Shown piece after piece: positions 1 through 12,194 of a stretch of DNA of 64,000 bases. Location of the stretch: contig OU342809.1 of NCBI GenBank assembly GCA_910591455.2, positions 20,749,427 to 20,813,426 of the forward strand. Reading direction: 5' to 3'. The notes under the pieces were generated by a model. The model worked only from the letters and a program-made list of their open reading frames with translations, was not told the origin of the DNA and did no database searches. This DNA is from Pholis gunnellus. Taxonomy: Eukaryota; Chordata; Actinopteri; Perciformes; Pholidae. Both the position numbers and the translations under genes were made by a program. Each line of letters starts with the position of its first letter. The stretch's first letter is position 1.

Positions 1-106
1 GGGGAGCGGGACTGGAGCTGCGGATGGTGAGGGGGAGGGGGAGGGGGAGGGGAGTGTCGGACGAGCCGGTTCAGTTCAACATCTTGCTGATTCTTGTCTT
101 GCTTCT

Positions 107-143
107 GTTTTTGCTGTTGTTGTTGTTGTTGTTGTTGTTGTTT
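107..143. repeat. (TTG)n trinucleotide run
   Basis: A TTG/CAA run lies just beyond the stop of the exon at 145-554. Read on the minus strand it is a CAA-rich, glutamine-like stretch with CAG and AAG variants. A purine (GGGGGA)n tract at about 29-53 gives a minus-strand pyrimidine tract ending in a possible splice acceptor (CAG before position 17), so a further cngb1 exon may begin at 17 and run off the window. Confidence 0.7.
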
Positions 144-144
144 C

Positions 145-554
145 TTAGGCATCTTGAGGCATAAGGCTGTTGAGGCGGTTCTGGACGTTGAGGAAGTACT
201 GCTGCGCTCGGCTGGGAAACTGGGAGAGCTTCTGCGGGATGTTTGAAAGGCTCTCGGGAAGACTAAGGCCGACTGAACCCTCTGAGGTTTTGGGCAATAA
301 CTCAGTCACAGTCTGGGCGATATTTCGGGGGATCTGCGTGAGTCGGATCTGGGAGAGCTCTTGGCGCAATTCAGGGGGGAGGGTGGGTAAGAACTTGGTA
401 ACATCAGAGAGCTGGGTGGGTAGCTCAGGCATGGAGGGTATTTTGGGAATGGAGATGCCGTTCTCTTTGAAGAACGCGTTGATGTTGCCGAGGCACTCGG
501 AGGTGTGAGGAATGCGCATCAGGCAGCTCTTAAATGCATCGCAGCTGACGGGAG
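145..554 (-). CDS. Unrecognised coding exon in phase with cngb1 GARP, ending in TAA
   Basis: This is an open stretch of 136 codons including its stop. It begins after a good acceptor (pyrimidine tract then TAG, just right of 554) in exactly the phase left by the exon at 915-948. It starts APVSCDAFKSCLMRIPHTSE, then becomes Leu/Pro-rich with repeated short amphipathic pieces such as IPKIPSMPELP, FLPTLPPELRQEL and SLPESLSNIPQKL, and ends at TAA 145-147. Three cysteines near the start and the proline-leucine rhythm recall, only weakly, a prominin ectodomain loop. I do not recognise it with confidence. It could be the terminal exon of a long soluble GARP (653 aa in all), a teleost-specific internal exon whose donor I missed, or an exon of another gene. 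The frame is free of stops over 410 bases and the codons look protein-like, so I judge it coding. Confidence 0.5.
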
Positions 555-914
555 CTACAGAGGAGACAGGTAGATAGGCAGATATACAGTCAGGCAGGAT
601 TTAAGCAAGGTGGGAGGTGGCCTCAGTAGACAGGCAAACAGCAGCGGAGTCAGTCTGAAGGACAAAGTCAGACTTCTTCTAGACAAGAAGATCTATAATG
701 ACCATGGCCTACAGTCACCAGGCAACATTTACTCTAACTAGTAATGAAATCAACATCGTGGGAGGAGTCTGGATGTAGACGTGCATGTAAAACAGCAGTC
801 AGTTAAGCAGCTTGTGCGTTAAACACAGTCAATTAGAGCAGTAATATAGCAGCTCTAACCGCAGCCATATATAAAACAAAAACAACAAACATAACAAATT
901 AGAATAGTACATAC

Positions 915-3900
915 CACCACAGCCGTCCCCAGTAGCTTCCTCCTCCTCCTACACAAAACACAAAGCATATGAATGAATGGCAGGGGAGTGGTGAGCATCA
1001 GCTGGGGTCGGATATGTGCAGGAGGTGAAATTAAATGTGTCAAGTGTATCACATGAGGTGAAACATTCATCACCGTGCATGTTAAACTCCTGGATGTTAC
1101 CTTTTCACCAGCTTTGTCAGCGTCAGTGCTTTGACCGTCTCCCTTTGCTTTCTGCGGCTGCTGCGTTATAGGCTCAGCTTCCGAGTTGGCTTTCTGGGTC
1201 TTGGTCTCTGGTTCTGCTTCTGGTTCTGATTCTGATTCTGGTTCTGATTCTGATTCAGGCTCCGACACAGAGATATTAACTGGTTCAGGTCTTGGAGGTA
1301 GAGAGGGGGAGGTCTGCTGTGGCTCGGCTTCCTCTTGTGGCTCTGCATTTTTGTTTTAATTATAGATTTCATAAGATTTAAGATTTAAACAGTCACAAAT
1401 GTACATCTGCCTGATGCAAATACAACAGAAATATACTATGACATATAAGATGCAGAGGTTGAAAAGAATTTAGAGATAATATTAAAAAAGAAAAGTCTCT
1501 ACTTGAAGTATGGCATGCTACTTTGATTTTGTGACTCTTTTCTACAATCTAAGGGATTATTCAAATACAAAATAATGGATTCTACCTGGTTCCTCGGTGA
1601 TAGGTTCTTCAGTCTCCTCAGCAAGGCTCTGTTCTGTTCTGCAGGACAGGTGACAAAACGAGTTGGACAAATCATGTTTCACTGTGTCTGGTAGTGTGAG
1701 GTTCCCCACACTGAGCCCACTGTTCAGTAACTCGGTCCATTAAATAAGGACTGCAGTGAGGATGAAGATGCTGGTATTTCTAGGGGGGAAACCTAATAAA
1801 GAATTGACATGTTACACTTTCAGCTATTTTGGAAAGTAGAACAACATTTGCAAACACAGACAGACTTTTTCAGTCTCATTGAATCTTGTTTTCACATTCT
1901 GAAAATGTGTGGCTGTGTTTAGAGAGGTTAAATCACATGTATGTGGTTTTGAGGATGGAAACATGAAAGTCGGAGGTGGCACACTTTTAAAAGTGTATGT
2001 AAAAAAACACAGGTAGCCTAATTCTGTAAAACTGGGCTTCAAGACCTGTGCTGGCTGCACGTTACAGAAATAACATGATATTATTATTTATATTTCATTT
2101 TACGATAGACTTTCCTTGTTTTTATTATCTGCAGTAGTAGCACACATTTAGATAGCATGTGATAAGTTGAAAAAATGTCCCAATGTCGGCACAGATGACA
2201 TATTGTTATTATTAATAATATTATAAAATATTTTTATTATGACTTTTATTTTATAGACTGCACTTAGATGGTTATAGAAGGCAGAATGTAAATGTTTGTT
2301 CTCTGCTCACTTATTCTTTAACGGTTACAAACAGAAGACGGTGAAACACAAAGCACAGGTTACATCCTGACTCACATTTCATTTGATGTGGAAGCATCAA
2401 CTTTACTCACTGTCAGCTAGTTGTTAGTGTTATCCACGTTTTTAGCATAACACGACTGACTTTGACAGGCCTGTGGCGCTAATTACCTCATAAAGTTAGG
2501 GTTAAATAATAGGTCAACGTTGTTCATTTCACAACATATGTAAGTCCAATACCTAAACACGATGACATCACGAGATACTCACTTTCTCTGTCAATATTCA
2601 CGTGCGTTAATCGTTAGCAGTCGAGGCACAAAATGTCCACGAATGAGTAGCATGAACTCGGCTGTGAGGTCGTGTGAACCACATCAGGAGATTTTAGAAA
2701 TGTTAGAAAAAACAACAACAATCAAAATGTTCCGTTACATCTCCGAGCATCCTTCTCTCTGCGTGCGTCTCTGGACGTGAAAACAGCAGCAGCAGCAGGT
2801 GCGCGCTGTTACCGGGGTAACCGTTTAGCGGAGGGGGGGTCAGCCGTCGCCACGGAAAGCTGTGGTTGCTACGACACGGTAGTGCGATGCTGAGGCAGCG
2901 CGCGGCGAAGATCACATAACGAGAACCCACGGGATTTGAGACCTGACAGCCAAAGGACTGCGCTGGATCAGACTGGGAACTGAATTCATAAGACTGGCAG
3001 TGGAACTGGAGATAGCAGGACTCACTGTACGTTTAACCTCGGTATAATGTCAGCTACTTGCACCCAAGCTTGTACTTTACTTACTTTTTTATCATACTTT
3101 ATACTTCTACTCAACTCAACTACATTTCAGAGGGAAATATTGTATTTTTCACCTAACATTTATCTGTTACTTTGCACATTTAATCATATGATCAACTTAT
3201 TACAGATGACGCATTGTTACAGTTTGAACTACCCAACAGTATATAAAGCAATTTAAATCAGCTCTACCAATAGTTCCAACAATAAATGCTGCTCATATGC
3301 TTTTTTCTTGTAATCAAGTATTTTACATTGTGATTTTGCTGCTTTTACCAAAGTAAAGGATCAGAATACTTTTTCCACACTTTTTGTTGAGTGTTCAACA
3401 AGCTGCTCGAGACAAGATGTGGAAATTCCCTCTTGAAATAAAGTCATCAGCATAGTTTCTAAGTTTAGAAATCTGTTTATATATGTATGAAAAAACATCA
3501 ATATATAACTTTTTGGAGTATCTATTAGGCACAGCACAGGAGCACTATGATACAAATTCTATAGGTGAAAGACTAAGTGACTCGGGGGTCCTACGAAGGA
3601 TTTCAAGGAGGACGGGTAAGACTCCAGATATGCATTCTTACTCTGGGACTTTACTTTGGTCCACTTTCGTCTCCTCTTCTTGTGACACTGGCAGCCTGGT
3701 CACAGGGAACACGCAGCGTCACATGACTTCACAAGGATGCTCGGCAAAATACACACAATGCCGAAACAAACACTTTCTCTCTGTCTACTTGAACACAAGT
3801 TCTTACTCGACTTCAGGCTCCTCCTGCAGCAGTTCTCTACTCCCCAGTGAGAAATTAATGGACTGCCCCTCACTGGCCATCTGTCTAATGGCCATCTCAG

Positions 3901-6900
3901 CTGTCTCTCTGGCCACCTCTTCAGCCATACGTGCCATCTCCACGCGCTCCTGCAGCAGACTAAAGAGAGACGGGACACACTGATGTGATTGTGCTGTGCG
4001 GTAAATGTTTGTAAAATGGTAAATGAACAGTGGGATGTGAAAAGAGTCTTCTTTCTTATTGCAGTGACTTATGATTGCACAGCAACAATTCTCTGGCCCC
4101 AACACCAAACCAGGTTAGTGTAGCCTTCCCACTATGTGTCAACCACTGTGTATAGTATGTATATTCAACCAAGCTATATAGACAGGAAGACTATCAGAGC
4201 ATAAAGCAAGGCAATCCCTTAAAAAGAGGCATCCATTACAAGTTGCAGCCTGTGTTATTGCTACTGTTTTGTGGAAGACTTGACCCCTGGTCTCCTAATC
4301 CTTTGAGTTAATCGGGTTAAATATAATTAATGACGCACGCTATGTGTTAGCTCTTAAATGATGATTATGGGATATTTAAGGTTTGCATCATTTGTTACTG
4401 ACAACAACCTGTTAGCGTACCTAGAAATACTGGTGTTATTGACTAGACAGGGTCCAGTATTGTGACTATACTCTTTAGGAGATAAATACTCTTTACTAAC
4501 TTCCAATTATTTTCATTATCATTGTATATGATATAGGGGGCATGTACATTCAGTGGAAGTGACCACCTCCATTCTCTTGCAACTCCACCCGTCTTACCGT
4601 TCCTCCATGGTAGCCATAGCAACACCTTCAGCCTCCTTCTTGATGTTTTCAATGAATGGCGTCCAGCGGCCCGTCTGGGTCTCAGCGTCTTCTTGAGATA
4701 TTCTCACACTCTCTGCCGATTTTGTTTCTGGGTTGATCTGCGTCTGCTGTGTCGCTGCCGGCTGTTGGTTTGCTGTCGGTGATGGTGATGGTGGAGTCAG
4801 TGATGGTGGAGTCAGTGATGTGGACGGCGCTGCAGCTTTGGGCTGACCTTTAGGTTTCTGCTGGCCCTCGCTGTCTGAGTCCACGTCTTCTAGCACCATG
4901 TCAGGTTTGAGTTTGGATGAAGCTGCGAGAGGGTGACAAGCACCGATTTGTTTGTAAGAAGGGACATGCGGTTGACATCGGAAATGTTGGTGATGGATTT
5001 GGTTTTGGAGATATGAAAACAAATGAAATTATGACTTATATATCTACTGCACTTACTAAAAAGGAGTGCAGGCAGGAGTGTTTATAATACAGGTATATAC
5101 AGCTGTACTCAAATTGTTCATTGCTTTCCTTTTTAATTGAATTCATCTTTATATGTAGAATATTCAGGAGGTAATGGAAGGCGTTATTGATAAGACAACC
5201 ACATGACATAATTTCACATTGAATCTTTATTAGTCCTGTAGTATCCTAACATTACAGTGTGTAATTACATTAACGTGTTCTACCACCGTGTCTGCAAGAC
5301 AGTCAACACATGTTTAATGTGACTAAATATGGTTCTTTCAAATGAAGTCAAACCTTCTGAAACAACACCACATCCCCAAGCCACATTTCACAGCTCAACA
5401 TAGAAACCAATCAAATGGATCAAATAGGCCTACTCTTACATTGTGCACTCATTGTGTGAGTGCATCCTCAATTAAGCCTGTCGAAAAGCTTACTCAAACT
5501 GTTGCATCATCAAGACCCAAACTAAACACAACCTTCTAGGAGCACAATAGTTAGCAGATTCTTAATGAGTAGGACTTATATATATACAAAAATAAATTTA
5601 TAATATAATTTCCTCTAAATATCAAGTGTAAATATTGATATAGTTTATACTTAGTCCAAAAAATAACACAATTATAAATGAACATAGCTGCCATTTTAAT
5701 ATTTGTTCCAGATTTCTGTTAATTGAATGAGGAAGATTGGACATCTTGTGCTGTAATTATTCTTTTGTCTAAATGAATGACCAGTGATAATATTAAGAGA
5801 TAGAGAGACGGAGGAAAATGGCAACATGAATATAAAGTGTACATGGCCATAGCTTAAAGCACAATAAAGTTACATAAAATGTTCTCCCTGAAATCGTTTG
5901 TGAATGAAACCTTCAAATAAATGACCATCACTAAATGTTTCTGTGTCAAACAGAAAATGTGCAAAATTGAAATCCCAAAGACAAAAACTCATCTAATTAG
6001 CTATAGAATATACACTTTTAAGTTAAACATCAGTGGACAAATTTAAGTTGCAATACATTCATTTTGAACTGTACAAAGTACAGTAAGGTGAGTTGAATAT
6101 ATCTCTATATTCTTATGGTATTTTACAGCTGCCTAGATCTGTACTGAGCTGCACAGCACCCGTAGCTCTCCCAACAGTACAATATGTATATTAGTATTAG
6201 TCTGTCTGGGAATCAGAGCGTCCCCCAGTCGTCTCCTCCTGCTGTTTAAGGGGCTCGCAGCGCCTTCCCCCCTGAAACAGAAGGAGAAGAGGGACTGAGT
6301 TAGGCTCCGACCGTCCGACCAAAACACCTCTTCAAAAACTATGGGGGGAAAAACAAGAGGGTGCTTCAACGGAAGGAAACATGTACAACACTTTCCAAAT
6401 ATTACACAGATCCACGGGAGTTACTCAAATCGAGGAAAAATAAATAATGACTTGAATAAAATGAACCCCATGTTATTAAAGAGATGTTTTCTTCTAGTTG
6501 TAGCATTAGACTTAAACACAAACATTATGTGAGATCCATTTGATTGAACTGTGAATTGTGGCATTCGGGAGCAGCGATACTGACACGAAAAATGGCACAG
6601 ATAGGGTTTCTACTGACTACAGGAAAGTATTATTAAGCAAGTACAACTTAAACTCACCTTTCTGCAGAACTTCAGCTGCACCCTGGGAAAATAAAAAAAT
6701 AAAAAAAAGATTGCATAAATTGAATTGCTATCAATATAGTTGAAAAATTTAAAGTGGCAATACAAATCACAAAAGATAGGTGGTAAGGAAAGATTGAAGG
6801 GGCTGAAAGACAATTAGAAGAGAAGGAAGAAAGAAGTATTTATTTATTCCCAAACGTTACCTCAGCATTATCTTTGGATGGAATTGCGGGCTGAGGCATC

Positions 6901-9900
6901 TTCAGGCCCAGTCCTGACACGAACCACCCAACCACACTGTCAAGAGAAAATCGTATTAACAGTATGCAATAATTTGCAAGGAAAACATCAGTAAAGCCTG
7001 TTCTTACAACAATATATGGACATCTCAGTTGTCCATGTATTGTTGGAAGAATGATGGATGGATAACATGTTAAGCCAATTACAACCCTCAGGTCTAAAGC
7101 TTCATTTGCTCTATAGCTGGCCAAGCTTTGCAAGATGGCGAATATTTGTCATAAAAAGGTTTTTCCATGCACGTGTTGTTTTATCTTGCATGTTGTCTTG
7201 GAGGAAGAGAGTGATAAAAAAGGACAGTGATAGATAAAACCTACGCTGAGGCCTTGCCGTCAGTATCCAGTGAGATCCCACTGAGAGACTCGGGTGGTGG
7301 AGACAAAACTGGAAAGAAGAGAAAGACGTGAATTTCAACGTACAGAGCAAGAATCCATCCAATTAAGTCAGAATATGTCCGAAGTGCAGCAGAGATTTTA
7401 GTGTGGTAGTGTGCAAGTCATGTGTTGTGACTGTCCATGCCAGAGTGTGTAGGTTTATGCTGTTGGTAATCACGTGCCCACTGGTGTGCATTGGGACAAA
7501 TGTACATTAATGGTCGTGTATGTCAGTGTGTGTATGTACTTTTGTCCAGAGAGGAATGGGATGCCTTGGTTGATGGTTCAATAGGTACAGCACCAGGGGG
7601 CAGTAAAATAGGCTGAGGGACCATCCGCTTTATCCAGGTCACCACGCTGCAGCATAAAAAAGAGAAAAGTTAGCCCATCACATGTTTATCATTCTTTTAA
7701 CTACCTGTATTGATGTGTGTACGTGTGTCTACCTGTGTGTGTGTGTATTTGATGCAGATTGTCTATCAAAATCCAGCTGATGGACTTTGGACTCCACAGG
7801 ACAAAGGAATCCATCAAATGTCAGGTGCTGTTTATGTGTTGGTGTGCGAGGGTTCAGCTTTGTGAATGTGTAGTAAAAGGTGTTTTGCACTCACTTTGGA
7901 GGGAACTGAGAAGACTCTACCTCCGACTCATCATCTGACAGAATCTCCACCACTGGGATCTCTGGGAGGGGATCAAAATCTGGACAGACAGACAGACCAA
8001 TCACACCGCAGATCAGATCAGCAGTCGGGATGGTAAATTATTGATATTTAATCAATAAAAAAACCACAAAAGAAATAACAAAAAAGGGAAAAAAAAACAT
8101 TGCTTTAACTTTCAAACATCACTTTTGTGCAAAAAGGCCAAACATGTAGACAAATGATCAAGCAACATACCTGGCATTGTTTCTAATTCATAGATCTAGG
8201 ACAAAAGAGATAAAAATGTACTTTAAATCAAGCCGACAGATTATGGTTGTAAGATTTTCTCACATTTCTTACATTATTCTTGGATCACATTAGGGAATTA
8301 TTATTACATTTTATTTATAAATAATTAAGATACATTATCTGTTTTACTTTATAACCAATGTCAATGTGAGCCCCACAAAGGTTAATGGCTGTCCACACAC
8401 AATAGGGCCAGATGTGCGTCTCCCCTACTGTGGTCAGAGTGGACTACAAATGGTGCTCATTGGAGCAATAAACCTCACACATGGGCCACTTTTATGACCC
8501 TACCTACAGTACAGCATGTGGAGTTAAAGGTGGGCCAAGCAGGGCCCTTTATGCAGCTACATTCTGTGACTTTCTCCTGGATTAATCCTTAACAGAAATA
8601 TTTCAATATTTCACTTTCGGCAACATGACATGAAATGACTGGATCATGTGCTGCCTGCAGAGTCCCGAGGATCCAGGTAAGAGGCTGGTTTAAATGCAGA
8701 GACGTTAATGGAGGAGTTTAACCTGGCTAAACCCCCCTGCAGATTCCTGTATAAACTTAAACCATACACATAATTAGTCTTATAAGCCTCCAGGACAGTA
8801 TTAAGTTGTTAGAGTCAAGTGTCACACAGTTCCAAGACGTAGATTTTCTTGTTGTTGCTTCGATGAATTACTTGAACTTGAACTAACTTTATGACATAAA
8901 ACACGAGTCTCGGTTTCTGGAGAGACACGTTGTGTACTATTCTACTACCTGTAGCTTATTAGAGTAGATGCTCCTCGATGTTTGGATGTTCTAGGATTAT
9001 TTAAATACTACTACTTTTGTGGCAGTACTAATATAGTTAAGATATTGATTTGGTGTTTTTGATCTGTATCATAATGAAGTCCTCGTGTCTCACCTCGGTG
9101 TGTTCCTCAGGTATGTCAGTCTCTTTGTACTTGTCATCAGGCTGAGGCAACAACTGGGTCAGACCCTGAGTGACCCAGCCTATCACTCCAGACCTGGAAG
9201 AATAAACCAATGTAATTCACCTTTGAAGAATGGATCTAGTAACAAATATTCACTGTTTATCTAAGCACACTGTACCTTTCTCCATCCTCTGCTGACTGTG
9301 GGATGGCAAAGAAAGAAATAGAGAATGAGGAAAATGTAGAGGCCAAAGAGAGTTTACTGCAAATCTCCCTTACTCCTGTTTTGTTTTTGTATCCATAATC
9401 CACAATTATAGTAATACTGCAACTTCTCCCGTAATAGTTCCTTTGATGAAATGGATTTTCAAGAGAATTTGTGACATTTACATGGCGTTTTGACCCAGCA
9501 CACCTTTGTTCTTAAATTACATTAATAACTAACATGCCTGTGCTGTATTTTGAATGTCGTAAAGTGTAGTGTTGTCTGAATTCTTTAAAGTTTTATCAAA
9601 ATGCGATCACCTTTGTGATGCGTCAACTTCACTTTGAAGTAGCTGTGTTTAGGGAGAACATGACTGGCTGACACCTGGCCATTTTGGCCCAATCAGTTCA
9701 TCAGTGTGATCCTTCATGAGCCTATATACATGTCTTCTTATAGGATAATAAGGAGAAGCCCTGAAGTCCACCTGAATAGGCTACATGTCCACTCAAGCAC
9801 CTACACACTCACCCTGGCGTCAGAGTTGGACCTGCTGAGTCGAGGGGAACCAGAAGGTTGTGGCAAGGAGCTGACGAACCCATTAGACAGCCAGCCTAAA

Positions 9901-9955
9901 ACTCCAGACTGGGCCTGGCTGTAGAGGAGGTAAAGAAAGACAGTAAGTCGGCATG

Positions 9956-10054
<99 letters not shown>

Positions 10055-10231
10055 ATTAGAGCATACAGAGAAACTATTGGAAAGAAACGTTTACCTGTCC
10101 TCTGAATTCTCGTCTGTGTTGTTCTGTGGAGGACGCTTCCCTGTGGAATTAGCAACAGGGGTCTTGGCAGCATCATCTGTTCCAGAAGCTCCAGAGAGTT
10201 GGGGGACCACTTTCACCACCCAGTTAAACAT
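915..10231 (-). CDS. cngb1: Rod CNG channel beta subunit, N-terminal GARP half (partial)
   Basis: CNGB1 partners CNGA1 in the rod outer-segment cGMP-gated channel; its GARP half tethers the channel to disc rims through peripherin/ROM1. The coding exons, from the start, are 10095-10231, 9813-9918, 9276-9295, 9094-9193, 8171-8195, 7895-7979, 7540-7646, 7245-7308, 6861-6936, 6658-6682, 4598-4922, 3807-3959, 1586-1638, 1101-1342 and 915-948. All have GT-AG borders and matching phases. The protein starts MFNWVVKVVPQ, like the mammalian start MLGWVQRVLPQ. Aromatic-plus-proline repeats follow: GWLSNGFVSSLPQP, GWVTQGLTQLLPQP, TWIKRMVPQP and GWFVSGLGLKMPQP. The exon at 4598-4922 has KPDMVLEDV, matching a conserved GARP segment. 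The exon at 3807-3959 is a charged helix, and 1101-1342 carries a (Glu-Ser/Pro-Glu) tract. No channel core or nucleotide-binding exon is in the window; those must lie to the left. Confidence 0.88.
3040..3390 (+). repeat. Common teleost interspersed repeat (hAT-type non-autonomous family)
   Basis: Phrases such as tacatttcagagggaaatat, ctacccaacagtatataaag and agtaaaggatcagaatactt are typical of a very abundant fish repeat rich in 'tacttt' motifs, which I recall as a non-autonomous hAT family. This copy is internally shortened. It sits in the cngb1 intron between the exons at 3807 and 1638. A fragment of the same family lies at about 32060-32285. Confidence 0.6.
5226..5231 (-). promoter_or_regulatory. 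Candidate poly(A) signal for the short GARP transcript
   Basis: TTTATT on the plus strand reads AATAAA on the minus strand, about 1 kb downstream of the stop at 6246. It is the clearest such hexamer I saw between the stop and the next cngb1 exon, so it could end the short GARP mRNA. A single hexamer is weak evidence. Confidence 0.3.
6246..6271 (-). CDS. cngb1: Alternative terminal exon of a short GARP2-like isoform
   Basis: After the 25-base exon at 6658-6682, which ends in phase 1, a strong acceptor (ttctgtttcag) opens an exon that completes a glycine codon, adds eight residues (GGKALRAP) and meets TAA at 6246-6248. With the ten upstream exons this gives a 256-aa proline-rich protein lacking the Glu-rich region and the channel. 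Mammalian GARP2 is likewise a soluble product of the CNGB1 gene made by early termination with a short unique tail. Skipping this exon joins 6658-6682 to 4598-4922 in the same phase (A-S-S-K-L-K-P-D), giving the long form. The call rests on acceptor, phase and analogy; no transcript was seen. Confidence 0.55.
9959..10052. repeat. (CA)n microsatellite in cngb1 intron
   Basis: A nearly uninterrupted AC/CA dinucleotide run of about 94 bases lies between the first two cngb1 coding exons. It creates a spurious poly-Cys/Val open frame on the minus strand. Confidence 0.98.
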
Positions 10232-10239
10232 CCTGTTGA

Positions 10240-10307
10240 ACACACACACGCACACACACACAGACACACAGACACACAGACACACAGACACACACACACA
10301 CACACAC
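10240..10307. repeat. (CA)n/(CACAGA)n microsatellite forming the acceptor tract of the cngb1 start exon
   Basis: This compound CA/CACAGA repeat lies immediately upstream, on the minus strand, of the acceptor AG at 10233-10234. The base after that AG is followed directly by the ATG at 10229-10231. The TG-rich minus strand therefore serves as the pyrimidine/TG tract of the acceptor, so the start codon lies one base inside an internal exon and a 5' non-coding exon must exist upstream. Confidence 0.85.
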
Positions 10308-12070
10308 AGTCAGCCTCTCGAAAGCCCTTCATCAAAGATCGTTGATAATGCTGATGGTAATGCTGATAAATTCATAATAACTCTTTCCTAATGTCTTCAT
10401 GAAAGCAGCCACTTAATCTGTCAACCACAGAAACCCTTCACTGGAGCTAATGAGCTCTAGTGAAGGATGTTTTACCTGCTTTCTCTCTCTATGGTCGTGA
10501 ATATTTCTTTAACCTTTAATCATAAAGGTTTTTTGTGCTGGTCCGCTATACAAATAAAATGTATCACTATTATTATAAAAGCCGTCTTTAGTTTCTCATC
10601 AGGCACATTTACAAACTTGTACAACTTGTACTATGTGCCTATGTGGTGCCTGGATTATGTTTTAGAGAATCCTTGATTAAACATTAGTCAGGGAAATTTG
10701 GGCTTTTTTTATGACTGAATTATAAATTAGTTTACAATGTGCAATGTACACTTTCCTCTTCAACCAGCAAATTAACTCAGAAAAGAGACAGACGTCAAAA
10801 GTCAGAGAAGACCAACAGGTGGAGGGGCAGAGGTGAACTCAGGCAGAAGTGCAACATAAGCTACTTTACCAACAGCGTCCACAGGTGACAGAGGGTCACA
10901 AACGTACAGGGAAAAGAAATGTTCACTGGCCCAGTGCACTGGTTCAAGATAACGATTGAATAAAAATAAATTAAAAAAGATAGATTTATAGAGCCAGCAT
11001 GACTGCCACTTGTCTGACTTAATCTCAAATGCGCGTAGTATCCGCTGTGACAGTTTATCAACCTGTTGAGATAATCCACTTCAGCAAAGAGCCACTGAAC
11101 CTGCAAGATTTCCTGCTAACTGACCACAGCAGACAGGTCGAGGGCAGACAGGTCGAGGGCAACCAGGACGGCTGTCGGAGAAAAAACGTTTCACACAGCA
11201 TCACCAGCTAATTACCCAGGGCAGCAAGTAAGGTCTACGTCATAGATCCAATGTATGTAATGAGCCAAGAAGACGAACAACCAAAAGGAGGCCAAGAAGA
11301 CTTAAATACAAATCTATGCTTCTGTCAGTCATACACCTTATTCTATATACAATGAATTTAGAAAACAAACCCAAAATGTCACAGTGACTTCTCTGCAATA
11401 ATCCATCGCTTTATTCTTGGATCTAAACTAGATTTTTACGTGTCTGTTGCAGCTAAATGTGCACTCTAGACACAGTGCAGCTCCAGCATAGAGGGGGAAA
11501 AAGTGATGGCCTGGGGAGACGTTTCACAGCTTTTTTTAAAAAGAAAGTTTGGGATGTTGTTGTGATCACAGTGTGAGCACACTGTCCCAATCAGCAAAGA
11601 TCAGTGGGGCCTCTTCTCTGGCATCATCCCAAATTTGTTGCATTGGATTAAATACTGCAGCTCTGTCCCCCAACTAATCTACAGCCTTCTTCGCTGCTTA
11701 AGGCCTGGATCAACTCCTGACACTTCACACTGGGTCATTCTCGGTCATCAAAAGAGCATAAATCAGTGGAAGACACCCCATGGATATTATTCCTTGCCCA
11801 CGGATTGTGTCTTTAATTTAGAATAGATTTGTGCATTTAAGCCTCTCTATCCTCAGATAAAACTTGGCAGTACAGACTTTGACAAAAGCAAATCAGAAGC
11901 TGTAAGACAACACCTAATCACTTCAACATTTATGATGATATAAACACTCAGCAACTTCACCAAGACACGGGTCATCACAGCAAGCAAGTCAAATCAGCTA
12001 GTCAGGTATTCATTTCACCAAGTAATCCATCTGTTCCCTGTACAGAATGACAAAGACTTGCTTGTCTTAC

Positions 12071-12194
12071 CTGCGTGTCTACAGGTGGTTCTGCATGCCG
12101 GTGGCGTAGAGATCCAGAGTGCGGCACAGCCAGCACAGGTCTGCTGGGATTTCCACAGTGGCTGCGTGGGGCTAACGGGATTACCCGGCACAAC
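12071..12194 (-). other. cngb1: Candidate 5' non-coding exon of cngb1
   Basis: On the minus strand this 124-base block is bounded by an acceptor (ccttcag) and a canonical donor (CACGCAG followed by GTAAGAC). It lies 1.8 kb upstream of the start exon, which itself begins with an acceptor and so needs an upstream exon. It contains only a very short ATG frame. It could equally be a chance exon-like block. Confidence 0.3.

Noticed and set aside
855..1268. 137-aa minus-strand frame beginning in the Glu/Ser-rich exon
   Set aside because: Only the part right of 1101 is coding; beyond the donor at 1100 the frame reads through intron into hydrophobic noise.
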